DNA from: JALOAD01 sp023228995 [NCBI: Candidatus Muiribacterium halophilum]
GTDB taxonomy: Bacteria > Muiribacteriota > Muiribacteriia > Muiribacteriales
Length of the DNA stretch: 36,751 nucleotides
Assembly: GCA_023228995.1 (NCBI GenBank)
Contig: JALOAD010000033.1
Coordinates: 1-36,751, forward strand
Direction of reading: 5' to 3'
Positions 25,725 through 33,007 of this stretch are shown here, in pieces. Made by a program: the position numbers and the translations under genes. The notes beneath the pieces are model-generated. The model was given only the letters and a program-made list of their open reading frames with translations. It was not told the DNA's origin and searched no databases. Within the stretch, counting starts at the first letter, position 1, and every line of letters starts with the position of its first letter.

Positions 25725-26655
25725 ACATAATGCTTAATTTAGAATAAATAGTATTTTCAATATATTCCCATAAATTCTCAGGAGTATAATTAGAAAATCT
25801 AGACCTACAAAGAATAATATGTTCAGGAATAATATTATTTATTTTAACATAATCACAAAAATCATCAATTCTCGCATCAATAACACTCTTTTGAGTAAGA
25901 TGAGCTTTTTCAAGTTCAATAAGATTATCATTCAAAACAACAAAAAAACCATTATCTTCCTTTAAAAGCGAATAATTAAATTCAAGATTCAAAAAATGAT
26001 ATTTATCATTTAAAATATTAAAATATTCATCTTCAGTAATTTTAATCCTTCTTTGCAAAAACCTAGCTCTATGAGAACAAAAATAATCAATATCAATATC
26101 AAGAAACACAGATTTACCAAAATTAAAACTCTCTTCAACATTAAGCCTACCATGTTTATAAACAACTCTACCATCATCAGGCAAAACACCTTTCCAAACA
26201 GAATCATCAGGAGCATTAGTAAAAATCTTTCCCTCTCTTTTATGAGATTTAATATAATAATCACCAATTTCATTTTTACCATGATAAACACGCCTAAGCC
26301 AATAATACTCATTAAAAACACCCAAATACATAGCAGGAACAATAAAATCAGCAATTAAAAGATTTTTATAAGTAAAATTTTGAATTTCCAAAAGAGATTT
26401 AGAAAAAGTATCATTAACAGATTCACAAAGAGCAGGAACACCAAAATCACTATGATGATCAACATGAAGCAAAACATTATCAGACCTATTCATCAAACCC
26501 TGTTTAATACAATACATCCAAACATAAAAAGCTTCATTATGTTCTTCAATAATAAACAGTTTTTTCATAAATAAATAATAGTAATATATATACATTTTGT
26601 CAAGATTGAGTGTCGGTCCTTGACATTTGACATTGGCATTTATACAGATTTTCAA
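25681..26655 (-). CDS. UPF0489 / peptide arginase-like protein
   Basis: The likely start is ATG 26568 (MKKLFIIEEHNEAFYVWM), giving 295 aa; the longer frame to 26655 reads through a repeat element. Landmarks of the UPF0489 (PF12640) arginase-like fold are HVDHHSD (35-41) and DIDIDYF (157-163), which fit the two manganese-binding stretches of arginases. A member of this family, OspR, converts arginine to ornithine inside proteusin peptides (landornamide). Here the gene begins an operon with NHLP/proteusin-type export genes, so the same job on an exported RiPP is a reasonable inference. There is no Shine-Dalgarno sequence; the promoter places the mRNA start at the ATG. The next gene begins one base after its stop. 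Confidence 0.72.
   Translation of the reverse strand: MKICINANVKCQGPTLNLDKMYIYYYYLFMKKLFIIEEHNEAFYVWMYCIKQGLMNRSDNVLLHVDHHSDFGVPALCESVNDTFSKSLLEIQNFTYKNLLIADFIVPAMYLGVFNEYYWLRRVYHGKNEIGDYYIKSHKREGKIFTNAPDDSVWKGVLPDDGRVVYKHGRLNVEESFNFGKSVFLDIDIDYFCSHRARFLQRRIKITEDEYFNILNDKYHFLNLEFNYSLLKEDNGFFVVLNDNLIELEKAHLTQKSVIDARIDDFCDYVKINNIIPEHIILCRSRFSNYTPENLWEYIENTIYSKLSIMFEFETVNIKDIVNG
26575..26603 (-). promoter_or_regulatory. Leaderless promoter of the exporter operon, -35 inside a repeat
   Basis: Minus strand: TTGACA (26603-26598), exactly 17 bases, TATTAT (26580-26575), then six bases to the ATG at 26568. TTGACA belongs to the end of the repeat element 26597-26992. Predicted transcription begins at about the start codon. 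Confidence 0.6.
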
Positions 26656-26992
26656 GTCTATAATTGACTTACTAGCTTTTTTATGTTTTAAAACTTTTTC
26701 AACATAATTCTAATCAAATTCCAATCCCACTATTTAAAATATAACAATGCTGTTGAAAAACTAAAAAGAACAAAAATTGATACAGAATAGGGTCTGTGCC
26801 GAACTCTAAATTTAGCTTACATAGGTCAGTCTGACCATAGGTCGAGGTTGACCATGCTGTTTGTTTTTAAAGTTAATTTTGAAAAAAGAAAACTGCATTT
26901 TTCAACAGCCTCTACCGATTTAATCAATTATTTTTAATTTTATTTTTTATTGCTTTTGTATTTTGTCAAGTTTTAAGGACCGACACCAATAT
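26597..26992. repeat. About 396-bp repeat element, copy A
   Basis: It is a direct copy of 27837-28207, with most bases identical and A carrying about 25 extra bases, including a 17-base insertion near 26840. The ends are inverted around GTGTCGGTCCTT (left, 26610-26621) and AAGGACCGACAC (right, 26975-26986). Inside are GCTGTTGAAAAACT (26750-26763), its inverted partner TTTTTCAACAGCC (26898-26910), and the palindrome GGTCAGTCTGACC (26825-26837). There is no coding sequence, so it is a non-autonomous, MITE- or REP-composite-like element. Its left end gives the -35 box of the exporter operon; its right end encodes the last residues of Fic. Confidence 0.88.
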
Positions 26993-27575
26993 TTATAATC
27001 TTATCAAGCAATAATTTTAATTTATCATTATTCTCTCTTGCAGAACCTATAAAAGCCTCAAGTATTGTATCTTTGTCAGCATATTGCCAATTAATCTCAA
27101 GATTATTATATTCACAAATACATCTAAAAAACTCTCTAATTGCTCTTCCATTACCTTCAATAAAAGGATGAATCATATTTAGCTCAGACAAAAAATAAGC
27201 AGAATTTTCAATAAAAACAGGCAAAGGCATATTGGAAAATATATTTAAGTTTTTTAAAAAACCAAATATAACATTTAAATTTTCCATAATAAAAACAGTT
27301 TTGCAAAAATGAGTATTTCCTTTTGAAATTTCCTCAAACCTAATTTTTCCTGCAAAATCATAAACATCTTGAAAAATATATTTATGAATATTCAAAAAAT
27401 GTTTTATATCAAATTTTCCATTAATTGGCTTAACATATAACTCAGCTAATCTCAAACAAGTAAAATCAGACTCAATTTCTATTAATCTATCATAATTTTT
27501 TATATTAAATTTATTTTTTAATATTTGAGTGTTTTGATAATAGTACTTTGAATGAAAGTTTAAATTATATTTCAA
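26973..27575 (-). CDS. Fic domain protein (toxin-like AMPylator)
   Basis: This 200-aa protein carries the complete Fic motif HPFIEGNGRAIR at 136-147, with catalytic H136, the acidic E140 and both arginines R144 and R147. Upstream, KYIFQDVYDFAGKIRFEEIS and NTHFC are typical of the Fic core. Fic enzymes transfer AMP from ATP to target proteins. A VbhA-like antitoxin gene ends 20 bp upstream on the same strand, making a type II-like toxin-antitoxin unit of the class I (separate inhibitor) type. There is no inhibitory helix in the Fic protein itself at the N-terminus. The last residues (GVGP) and the stop come from the repeat element, so the native C-terminus may have been replaced. Targets are unknown; DNA gyrase is a target of VbhT-type relatives. 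Confidence 0.92.
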   Translation of the reverse strand: MKYNLNFHSKYYYQNTQILKNKFNIKNYDRLIEIESDFTCLRLAELYVKPINGKFDIKHFLNIHKYIFQDVYDFAGKIRFEEISKGNTHFCKTVFIMENLNVIFGFLKNLNIFSNMPLPVFIENSAYFLSELNMIHPFIEGNGRAIREFFRCICEYNNLEINWQYADKDTILEAFIGSARENNDKLKLLLDKIINIGVGP

Positions 27576-27595
27576 AATTATATTTCCTAAAAATT

Positions 27596-27784
27596 TTACA
27601 GTTTATGAAATAACTTTATTTCTTTAATTGCTTGATCAGAAGATATAGCTTTTCTTAAAAAACTTTCCACAATACCAATAGCTTTAACAGACGGTTTTAA
27701 CCCTTCAATTGTCAAATTCATCTTAATATTCTCAAGAATTCTGTGATTGTTTAGTTTAATAGAATCAATATTGATTTTACTCAT
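27596..27784 (-). CDS. VbhA-like antitoxin of the Fic pair
   Basis: This 62-aa protein matches the small VbhA-type antitoxins, whose inhibitory helix pushes a glutamate into the Fic ATP site. The relevant stretch is LTIEGLKPSVKAIGIVESFL, which parallels RLEGLEPDPQVVAQMERVVV in VbhA (from memory). The inhibitory motif is [S/T]xxxE(G/N); here it reads N23-L-T-I-E27-G28, with Asn in place of Ser/Thr. It precedes fic by 20 bp. There is no Shine-Dalgarno sequence, but TATAAT lies six bases before the ATG, indicating a leaderless mRNA. Confidence 0.8.
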   Translation of the reverse strand: MSKINIDSIKLNNHRILENIKMNLTIEGLKPSVKAIGIVESFLRKAISSDQAIKEIKLFHKL

Positions 27785-27790
27785 AAAAAC

Positions 27791-27819
27791 ATTATATCAT
27801 ATTTTTGTTAAATTATAAA
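27791..27819 (-). promoter_or_regulatory. Leaderless promoter of the antitoxin-fic unit
   Basis: Minus strand: TTTATA (27819-27814), 17 bases, TATAAT (27796-27791), six bases, then ATG at 27784. The spacing is identical to that at 26568 and at the left window edge. Confidence 0.55.
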
Positions 27820-27836
27820 TAAAACCCGCATTTTTT

Positions 27837-28207
27837 TTGTCAAGATTGAGTGTCGGTTCTTGACATTGACATTTATACAGACTTTTTTAGTCTATAATTG
27901 ATTTCCTAGCTTTTTTAGATTATAAAACTTTTTCAACATAATTCTAATCGAATTTCAATCATGCTATTTAAAATACAATGAAGCTGTTGAAAAACTAAAA
28001 AGAACAAACATTGATACAGAATAGGGTCTGTGCCGAGCTCTAAATTTAGCTTACATAGGTCGGCCTGACCATGCTGTTTGTTTTTAAGGTTAAGTTAAAT
28101 AAAGAAAACATATTTTTTCAACAGTCTCAAATGATTTAATCAATTACTTTTAATTTTATTTTTTATTGCTTTTGTATTTTGTCAAGTTTTAAGGACCGAC
28201 ACCAATA
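27837..28207. repeat. About 371-bp repeat element, copy B
   Basis: This is the direct copy of 26597-26992, in the same orientation, 1.24 kb away. The two bracket the antitoxin-fic unit. The right end overlaps the 3' end of the PhzF-like gene and encodes its last residues and stop. Confidence 0.88.
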
Positions 28208-28982
28208 CTTGACATTTTCCTGTAATAAAAACTCTATTATCTTGTAAAAACACTTTAAGTTCACCACCAGAAACCGATCTTTGTAAAGCATTCCAATATG
28301 TTTTACCAGTTTTTTTATTCAAGAAATACGCTAGAGCAACATGAGCAGAACCAGTAACATCGTCTTCATCAATTCCAGTTCCAGGCGCAAAAACTCTGGA
28401 TACAATATCAAAATCAGCATCAGAATATTCAGCTGTAACTATTATATCTGCCAAAGTAAAAGCCTTAATATTATTAAAACAAGGAGATATTTCTAAAATT
28501 TGATTTTCGTCCTTAAACAAACAAATATAAAAATCATTGCCCTTATAAACTTCCAAAGGCATAAAACCTAACAATCCTTCAAATAAAGCAATATTGGAAA
28601 TTTTTGCACTCTTTCTCATAGGAAAATCCAAAGTAATACTAGAATCTATATTCTTAGTCGCATATAGACTCCCTGAAAGTGAATGAAATTTTATTTTTGA
28701 TAAATCATCGAAAATACAAAAAATAACATAAGAAACAGCAAGAGTTCCATGGCCACAAAGATCAACCTCGCACTCAGGAGTAAACCATCTTATATAAAAA
28801 CCATCTTTTTCCTTTTTAACAAAAACAGTCTCCGAAACATTAAATTCTCTAGCTTTCGCAAGCATATAACTCTTTTCAGGAAAATTATTAGAACTCAAAA
28901 TGCAAACATAAGCCATATTACCAAATAGCTTTTCTCCAACAAAAGCATTTATACAGTAAAATACATCTTTTTCAAAAATCAT
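28182..28982 (-). CDS. PhzF family isomerase-like protein
   Basis: This 266-aa soluble protein has the two-domain PhzF fold (diaminopimelate-epimerase-like). Landmarks are NAFVGEKLFGNMAYVCIL near the start, the catalytic glutamate in SETVFV (about residues 51-56), ECEVDLCGHGTLA, and GTGIDEDDVTGSAHVALAYF in the C-terminal half. PhzF proper isomerises a phenazine intermediate. Most family members, this one included, lack phenazine neighbours and have unknown substrates. The final eight residues (from VLVSVLKT) and the stop are encoded by repeat copy B, so the extreme C-terminus has been rewritten; the domain itself looks complete. There is no clear Shine-Dalgarno sequence before the ATG at 28982. 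Confidence 0.88.
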   Translation of the reverse strand: MIFEKDVFYCINAFVGEKLFGNMAYVCILSSNNFPEKSYMLAKAREFNVSETVFVKKEKDGFYIRWFTPECEVDLCGHGTLAVSYVIFCIFDDLSKIKFHSLSGSLYATKNIDSSITLDFPMRKSAKISNIALFEGLLGFMPLEVYKGNDFYICLFKDENQILEISPCFNNIKAFTLADIIVTAEYSDADFDIVSRVFAPGTGIDEDDVTGSAHVALAYFLNKKTGKTYWNALQRSVSGGELKVFLQDNRVFITGKCQVLVSVLKT

Positions 28983-29011
28983 ATTTTAACAATAAAATAA
29001 TACAATTAATT

Positions 29012-29806
29012 TTAATCAATCAAATAATCCAATAATTGAAGAGCTTTAAGGTTTTCTTTATTTCTAATATGAATTCTTAATTTTCTCAAATCAATAACTT
29101 TGATTTTTTTAAATTCTTCATCATTATCATCATCATTCATAACATTAGGTTTAATAGAAAGAATTAAATTAAGAATTTCTTGTTCATTACTATTAAAATT
29201 AGGAGAATATGAATTATAAAATTTCTGATACATTTCATTCCATCTTTTATAACCATCTGAATCACTTAAAGGTTTTACAGAAATTACTATGTAAATACAT
29301 TCTTTTTCATTTGTTGTAAGAATTGGTTCGCAGTCTGAAATTAATTTGTCAAATTCAGAAATAAATAATTCAAAATGTTTTTCAGAACCTATAAAATCAG
29401 GTTTAGCTTTTGAAAGTATATTTAAACATGTTTTTTCATTTGATGATAGTGAATAACCATAATCAAAAATATAATTCATAAAAGATTTCAAAAAAATATT
29501 ATAACTTTCGCCAGTACCGTTATAATCAGGTTTTGCTTTTAATGCATATTCAATCTTTTCTAATTCATTAGCAGTAAAAAATGGCTCACTATCTTGAAAA
29601 ACTTTTATAAATAAATTATTAAACCAATTCTCATATTCAAGATTTTCAGGAATTTGTTTTAACTTTAAATCAATAATAGAATTATCTTCTGCTCTGCTAT
29701 TTAATAAATTATAAAAATCTATCGCCCAATTAGGTGAATTATCTAGTGCATTGGCGGAAAATGAAATTAATAATAAACATATAAACGTAAAAATTAATTT
29801 TTTCAT
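29012..29806 (-). CDS. Secreted protein with 43-residue repeats, unknown family
   Basis: This 264-aa protein has a signal peptide (KKLIFTFICLLLISFSANA, cleavage near residue 20). After it, at least three and probably four degenerate repeats of about 43 residues occupy about 72-113, 115-156, 158-198 and 200-220. Each has a core like NE...I..IL..KP followed 15 residues later by an aromatic-rich helix (for example NEKTCLNILSKAKPDFIGSE and NEKECIYIVISVKP). The repeats are acidic and likely helical. The last 40 residues are more basic. I do not recognise the family. GGGGG precedes the ATG at 29806. Its neighbours are a PhzF-like gene and a YiiX-like lipoprotein on the same strand. A periplasmic scaffold is a guess. 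Confidence 0.7.
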   Translation of the reverse strand: MKKLIFTFICLLLISFSANALDNSPNWAIDFYNLLNSRAEDNSIIDLKLKQIPENLEYENWFNNLFIKVFQDSEPFFTANELEKIEYALKAKPDYNGTGESYNIFLKSFMNYIFDYGYSLSSNEKTCLNILSKAKPDFIGSEKHFELFISEFDKLISDCEPILTTNEKECIYIVISVKPLSDSDGYKRWNEMYQKFYNSYSPNFNSNEQEILNLILSIKPNVMNDDDNDEEFKKIKVIDLRKLRIHIRNKENLKALQLLDYLID

Positions 29807-29873
29807 AATAAAACCCCCAGAATTATTCTATTTTATAATTATACTGTATTTTATAAACAAATTCCACACAAAT

Positions 29874-30533
29874 TTAATTAGATTGGTGAATTATATTAAA
29901 TTTAACTGATTTCATAATAGAATCCGGCATAATAACTTCCTGATCCATAGAAATATCTTTTACAAAATTCCCAGCAATACCTTTAAATATAGGATTATAC
30001 TGTTGAATTCCAATAACATCTTTAACTTGTTGAATATTTCCTACCTTTAAATTTCCACCTTTTTGATAAGCTTTATACACAAGTTCTGAACAATAAATCT
30101 TTTCGTCTGAAAATTTAAATGAATTATCATATGATATACCATTGTAAAATAATGCTTGTTCAATTACATTAGAAATAATCTCTGAATTCTCTGGTTTTAC
30201 CCTTAAAACTGTATATTTACCATTTCCTCTTGCAGAGAAATTATCCAATGAATTAAAACCAACTCCACCACCCGTAGCTTCAAATACCATAGGAATTCCA
30301 TCATTTACTATAATAATACCAACATGATTAAAATCAGATTTTGCAACATTTCTAAAAAAACCTAAAAAATCAGCGTTAGAATAATGACCTATAATATCCC
30401 CTGACTCAAAAACTGGTTTTCCATCAATATAATCAGGTTCTAATTCCCCTTGTTTTTCACCACAAGATATAATAAATATAAATAAAAAAACTAAAATTAA
30501 AAATCCAAAAAACTTCAAATTGTAATTTAGCAT
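29874..30533 (-). CDS. YiiX/YebB-like permuted papain-fold lipoprotein
   Basis: This 219-aa protein has a lipoprotein signal ending at C24 (FIFIISCGEK). The mature part matches the permuted NlpC/P60 (YiiX-like, formerly DUF830) fold: GDIIGHYS, the catalytic histidine H70 in FNHVGIIIV, E85 in VFEATGGGV, and the catalytic cysteine C148 in IYCSELVYKAY. In permuted members histidine precedes cysteine, as seen here. These enzymes are thought to cut amide or thioester bonds; the substrate here is unknown. It should be anchored on the periplasmic side of a membrane. GAGGGA precedes the ATG. It is 67 bp upstream of the repeat protein on the same strand. Confidence 0.85.
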   Translation of the reverse strand: MLNYNLKFFGFLILVFLFIFIISCGEKQGELEPDYIDGKPVFESGDIIGHYSNADFLGFFRNVAKSDFNHVGIIIVNDGIPMVFEATGGGVGFNSLDNFSARGNGKYTVLRVKPENSEIISNVIEQALFYNGISYDNSFKFSDEKIYCSELVYKAYQKGGNLKVGNIQQVKDVIGIQQYNPIFKGIAGNFVKDISMDQEVIMPDSIMKSVKFNIIHQSN

Positions 30534-30708
30534 AATCCCTCAATAACAAACATCAAACAACACAACAAATATTACCATAAAAAACATCAAATTTCTTATA
30601 CATTGTTGATTAATATTCAACATACCATGAAAAAATTGTCGAAAAATCAGTTTTTTTTATACTATGTTGCAAAATAACCAATACTTTTTTTATTCCGCTG
30701 CAAAATAG
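30534..30708. other. 175-bp intergenic stretch with a short direct repeat
   Basis: Two copies of a GCAAAATA-(A/G)-(C/T)-CAATA word lie at about 30667 and 30700, the second close to the stop codon of the HIRAN-domain gene. No gene is seen. Confidence 0.4.
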
Positions 30709-32148
30709 TCAATAAGTAACTAAATCTAAATACTCAAACTCACATATTTTTCTAACTAGACAAATTCTATTATTTTGATTTCTTGACAAACAAAAATACT
30801 CTCTATTAAGACCACCAAAATTACACCAAGTAACAAAACTTACTAGATAATTTTCTCTATTTTTTTTAACTATTATATCCAAATTAAATTTATCAATTTC
30901 AATATCAGGAATTTCATCATATTCCAATACATTTAAGGTTTCATAAAAATTCTTCTCATTACAAACAATAAATGAATATCTATTTAAATCATTCCAGCAA
31001 AACATAACATTATCAGCAAATCTATAAAAATATACAATCTCAAAAATACTATTTATATCATCTTTAATCTCAATATTACACAAAATATCAACCATAAGCC
31101 CTTCAGAATCAAGCTCTTTAAAGTAATCATCAATTTTTGGAAAATCATCCTCAGACTCACAATAATATAAATCAATATATCCACCCAATCCACCATGACA
31201 ATAACAATAATCAATAAAACCCTTTTTTAAACTAATATTTTTTAAAAAACCAAATATTTCATTAACATCAAAACCAGTAGTTTCTTTTGAAATTTCAAGA
31301 GGATAAAAATCTTCCGGCAAAAACCTTATTTGAAATTTTAAAATATTTTCAGCCAAATTAACCAAATAATCACTACAAATAACACCTAAATCCTGCCATA
31401 AACAACTAATAATTCTTTTCTTATCAAAAATCCTCTTCTCATAAAATCTATAAATTTTTTCAAGCTCATTATTAACAACCTTAACTTCAATCCCAAGACA
31501 AAACAGACAAATTGGAAATTTCCTAAAATAACTAACCTTACCAAAAACAGAAAAATCCAAACTTTCAAAACAACTCATAAAATCATCAAAATAAAAATCA
31601 GGTATATAACCAATTTTTTTATTATCATCATCCAAAACAGCAATACAATTTCCATTAATATACTTATTAAATTCAATAATAAAAGAAACTTCCCCATTTA
31701 ACTCAGGTTGTTTTTGCAAATGAAAACACTCATCATCTTCACAAATAATACGACATTTACTCAAAGAAGAGTGAAAAAAAACAGGAATTAATATATAATT
31801 CTCCCTCAACTTAGAATCAATACAATCACTAAAAACAGGACAAATAAGAATATTAAAACATTTAAACAAATGACTATGCTCAGAATAATAATCTACAAAA
31901 GAAAACTCACCCTCAGAAATAAAATCTTTATCAAAAAAACTAATAAACTGATCAATCACATATTTCGAATTTCTATCTTCCATACCTTCAAAAAAATCAA
32001 AACCTGAATTAAAAGCATGCTCAACATTATTAAAACCATCATTATTATATACAAAAAAGTATTCAGAATCAGACTCAACAATAAAACCAATAACAAAACA
32101 CCCCGGACAATATGCTTTAGACCAAAGAACATAAAAACATTTTTTCAT
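30709..32148 (-). CDS. HIRAN-domain-like protein, 479 aa
   Basis: This large, cysteine- and aromatic-rich cytoplasmic protein has no signal peptide. A HIRAN-like segment is visible at about 163-190: NGNCIAVLDDDNKKIGYIP. It has the usual N..AV ... G/K.IGYIP pattern of domains that bind DNA ends in repair proteins. The N-terminal 80 residues (YFFVYN, then VIDQFISFFDKDF) resemble the region that precedes HIRAN in a family of bacterial proteins related to HipA N-termini. Residues 200-479 are not recognised. It lies beside the restriction-modification genes on the same strand, 28 bp after the endonuclease gene, so a defence link is possible but unproved. The open frame is intact. Confidence 0.55.
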   Translation of the reverse strand: MKKCFYVLWSKAYCPGCFVIGFIVESDSEYFFVYNNDGFNNVEHAFNSGFDFFEGMEDRNSKYVIDQFISFFDKDFISEGEFSFVDYYSEHSHLFKCFNILICPVFSDCIDSKLRENYILIPVFFHSSLSKCRIICEDDECFHLQKQPELNGEVSFIIEFNKYINGNCIAVLDDDNKKIGYIPDFYFDDFMSCFESLDFSVFGKVSYFRKFPICLFCLGIEVKVVNNELEKIYRFYEKRIFDKKRIISCLWQDLGVICSDYLVNLAENILKFQIRFLPEDFYPLEISKETTGFDVNEIFGFLKNISLKKGFIDYCYCHGGLGGYIDLYYCESEDDFPKIDDYFKELDSEGLMVDILCNIEIKDDINSIFEIVYFYRFADNVMFCWNDLNRYSFIVCNEKNFYETLNVLEYDEIPDIEIDKFNLDIIVKKNRENYLVSFVTWCNFGGLNREYFCLSRNQNNRICLVRKICEFEYLDLVTY

Positions 32149-32176
32149 AAATTAACCAATACTAGTGTTTCACACA

Positions 32177-33007
32177 TTACAAACTATCATTAAATAAATT
32201 TAATGGATTTATTTTAAACTGTAAACTTTCAGGATCTGGAGTTCCACCCTTCCTCTGCATTGACATTTTACCAATTTTTAAATTACCTCTTTTAGTAACC
32301 TCAACACTTCCTTTTGCAAAAAAATTACACACAAAATTTATATCTTTTAAAATCCAGTCAACTCTATCATCATCTTTTCTTGTAACAAGAAACCAATCCG
32401 CAGATAAAGCACCTCTTCCTCTTAAAACATCATTAAATATTATTGTTTTGTTCTCTTTAAAAAAATTTATCAACTCATTAACTTTAGCTTTATCCATTTC
32501 ATTTAAAAACATTCTTCTTTTATCTTTTAATCTTTTTGTATCTACAGCTTTTATTTCCCCAGTATAATATTTTAATGTTTCACATATAGATAAAGGTATA
32601 TCCCAGAATAATTTATACTTATCAACAGGTCTTTTATCTACCTGATTATATCCAGCATTTACATTAGCTTTTTTTAAGGAAATATTTTCTATATAATATA
32701 TTTCATCAATTACAATATCCAGCTTAATTTGAATATCAGCTTTTTTAAAAACAATTGTCTCTTCAATATTATCTGGAGTTACACCCAAATCTAATGCAGT
32801 TTTCTTATTAATACGAGATGATATTTGTGTAGCTTTCAAAATCTTTATCTTTTTATAATCATAACCCATTATATTTAGCCATTTTTGTGCTTGTTCATCA
32901 ATTTTATAATTATTAAATTTCAGACAAATATCAGCTTCATTTTTAAAACCGCCTTTTGCAGTATATGAACCAACTTTCTGCTTATAATCCATATTATATA
33001 ACCTCAA
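32177..33007 (-). CDS. Type II restriction endonuclease, HinP1I-like (GCGC)
   Basis: The likely start is ATG 32992 (MDYKQKVGSYTAKGGFKNEA), giving 271 aa. The longer frame starts with TTG at 33007, and its GAGG forms the ribosome site for 32992. The sequence parallels R.HinP1I throughout (compared from memory): TAKGGFKNEADI near the start, YNQVDK (115-120), TGEI...KDKRRMF (144-162), DVLRGRGALSADWFLV (188-203) and QRKGG..LQFKINP near the end. HinP1I cuts G^CGC. The catalytic QxK of HinP1I aligns with S105-x-K107 in the stretch ENISLKKA, so one acidic-site neighbour is changed. It directly follows the cognate methyltransferase with translational coupling. Confidence 0.88.
   Translation of the reverse strand: MRLYNMDYKQKVGSYTAKGGFKNEADICLKFNNYKIDEQAQKWLNIMGYDYKKIKILKATQISSRINKKTALDLGVTPDNIEETIVFKKADIQIKLDIVIDEIYYIENISLKKANVNAGYNQVDKRPVDKYKLFWDIPLSICETLKYYTGEIKAVDTKRLKDKRRMFLNEMDKAKVNELINFFKENKTIIFNDVLRGRGALSADWFLVTRKDDDRVDWILKDINFVCNFFAKGSVEVTKRGNLKIGKMSMQRKGGTPDPESLQFKINPLNLFNDSL

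Noticed and set aside
26569-26655. 29-residue N-terminal extension of the arginase-like protein
   Set aside because: It is encoded partly by the repeat element, has no similarity to the family N-terminus, and the promoter geometry favours the ATG at 26568.
26597-26992. Hidden RiPP precursor gene inside the repeat upstream of the exporter operon
   Set aside because: The sequence is shared with copy B at an unrelated site and has no open frame with leader-like sequence.
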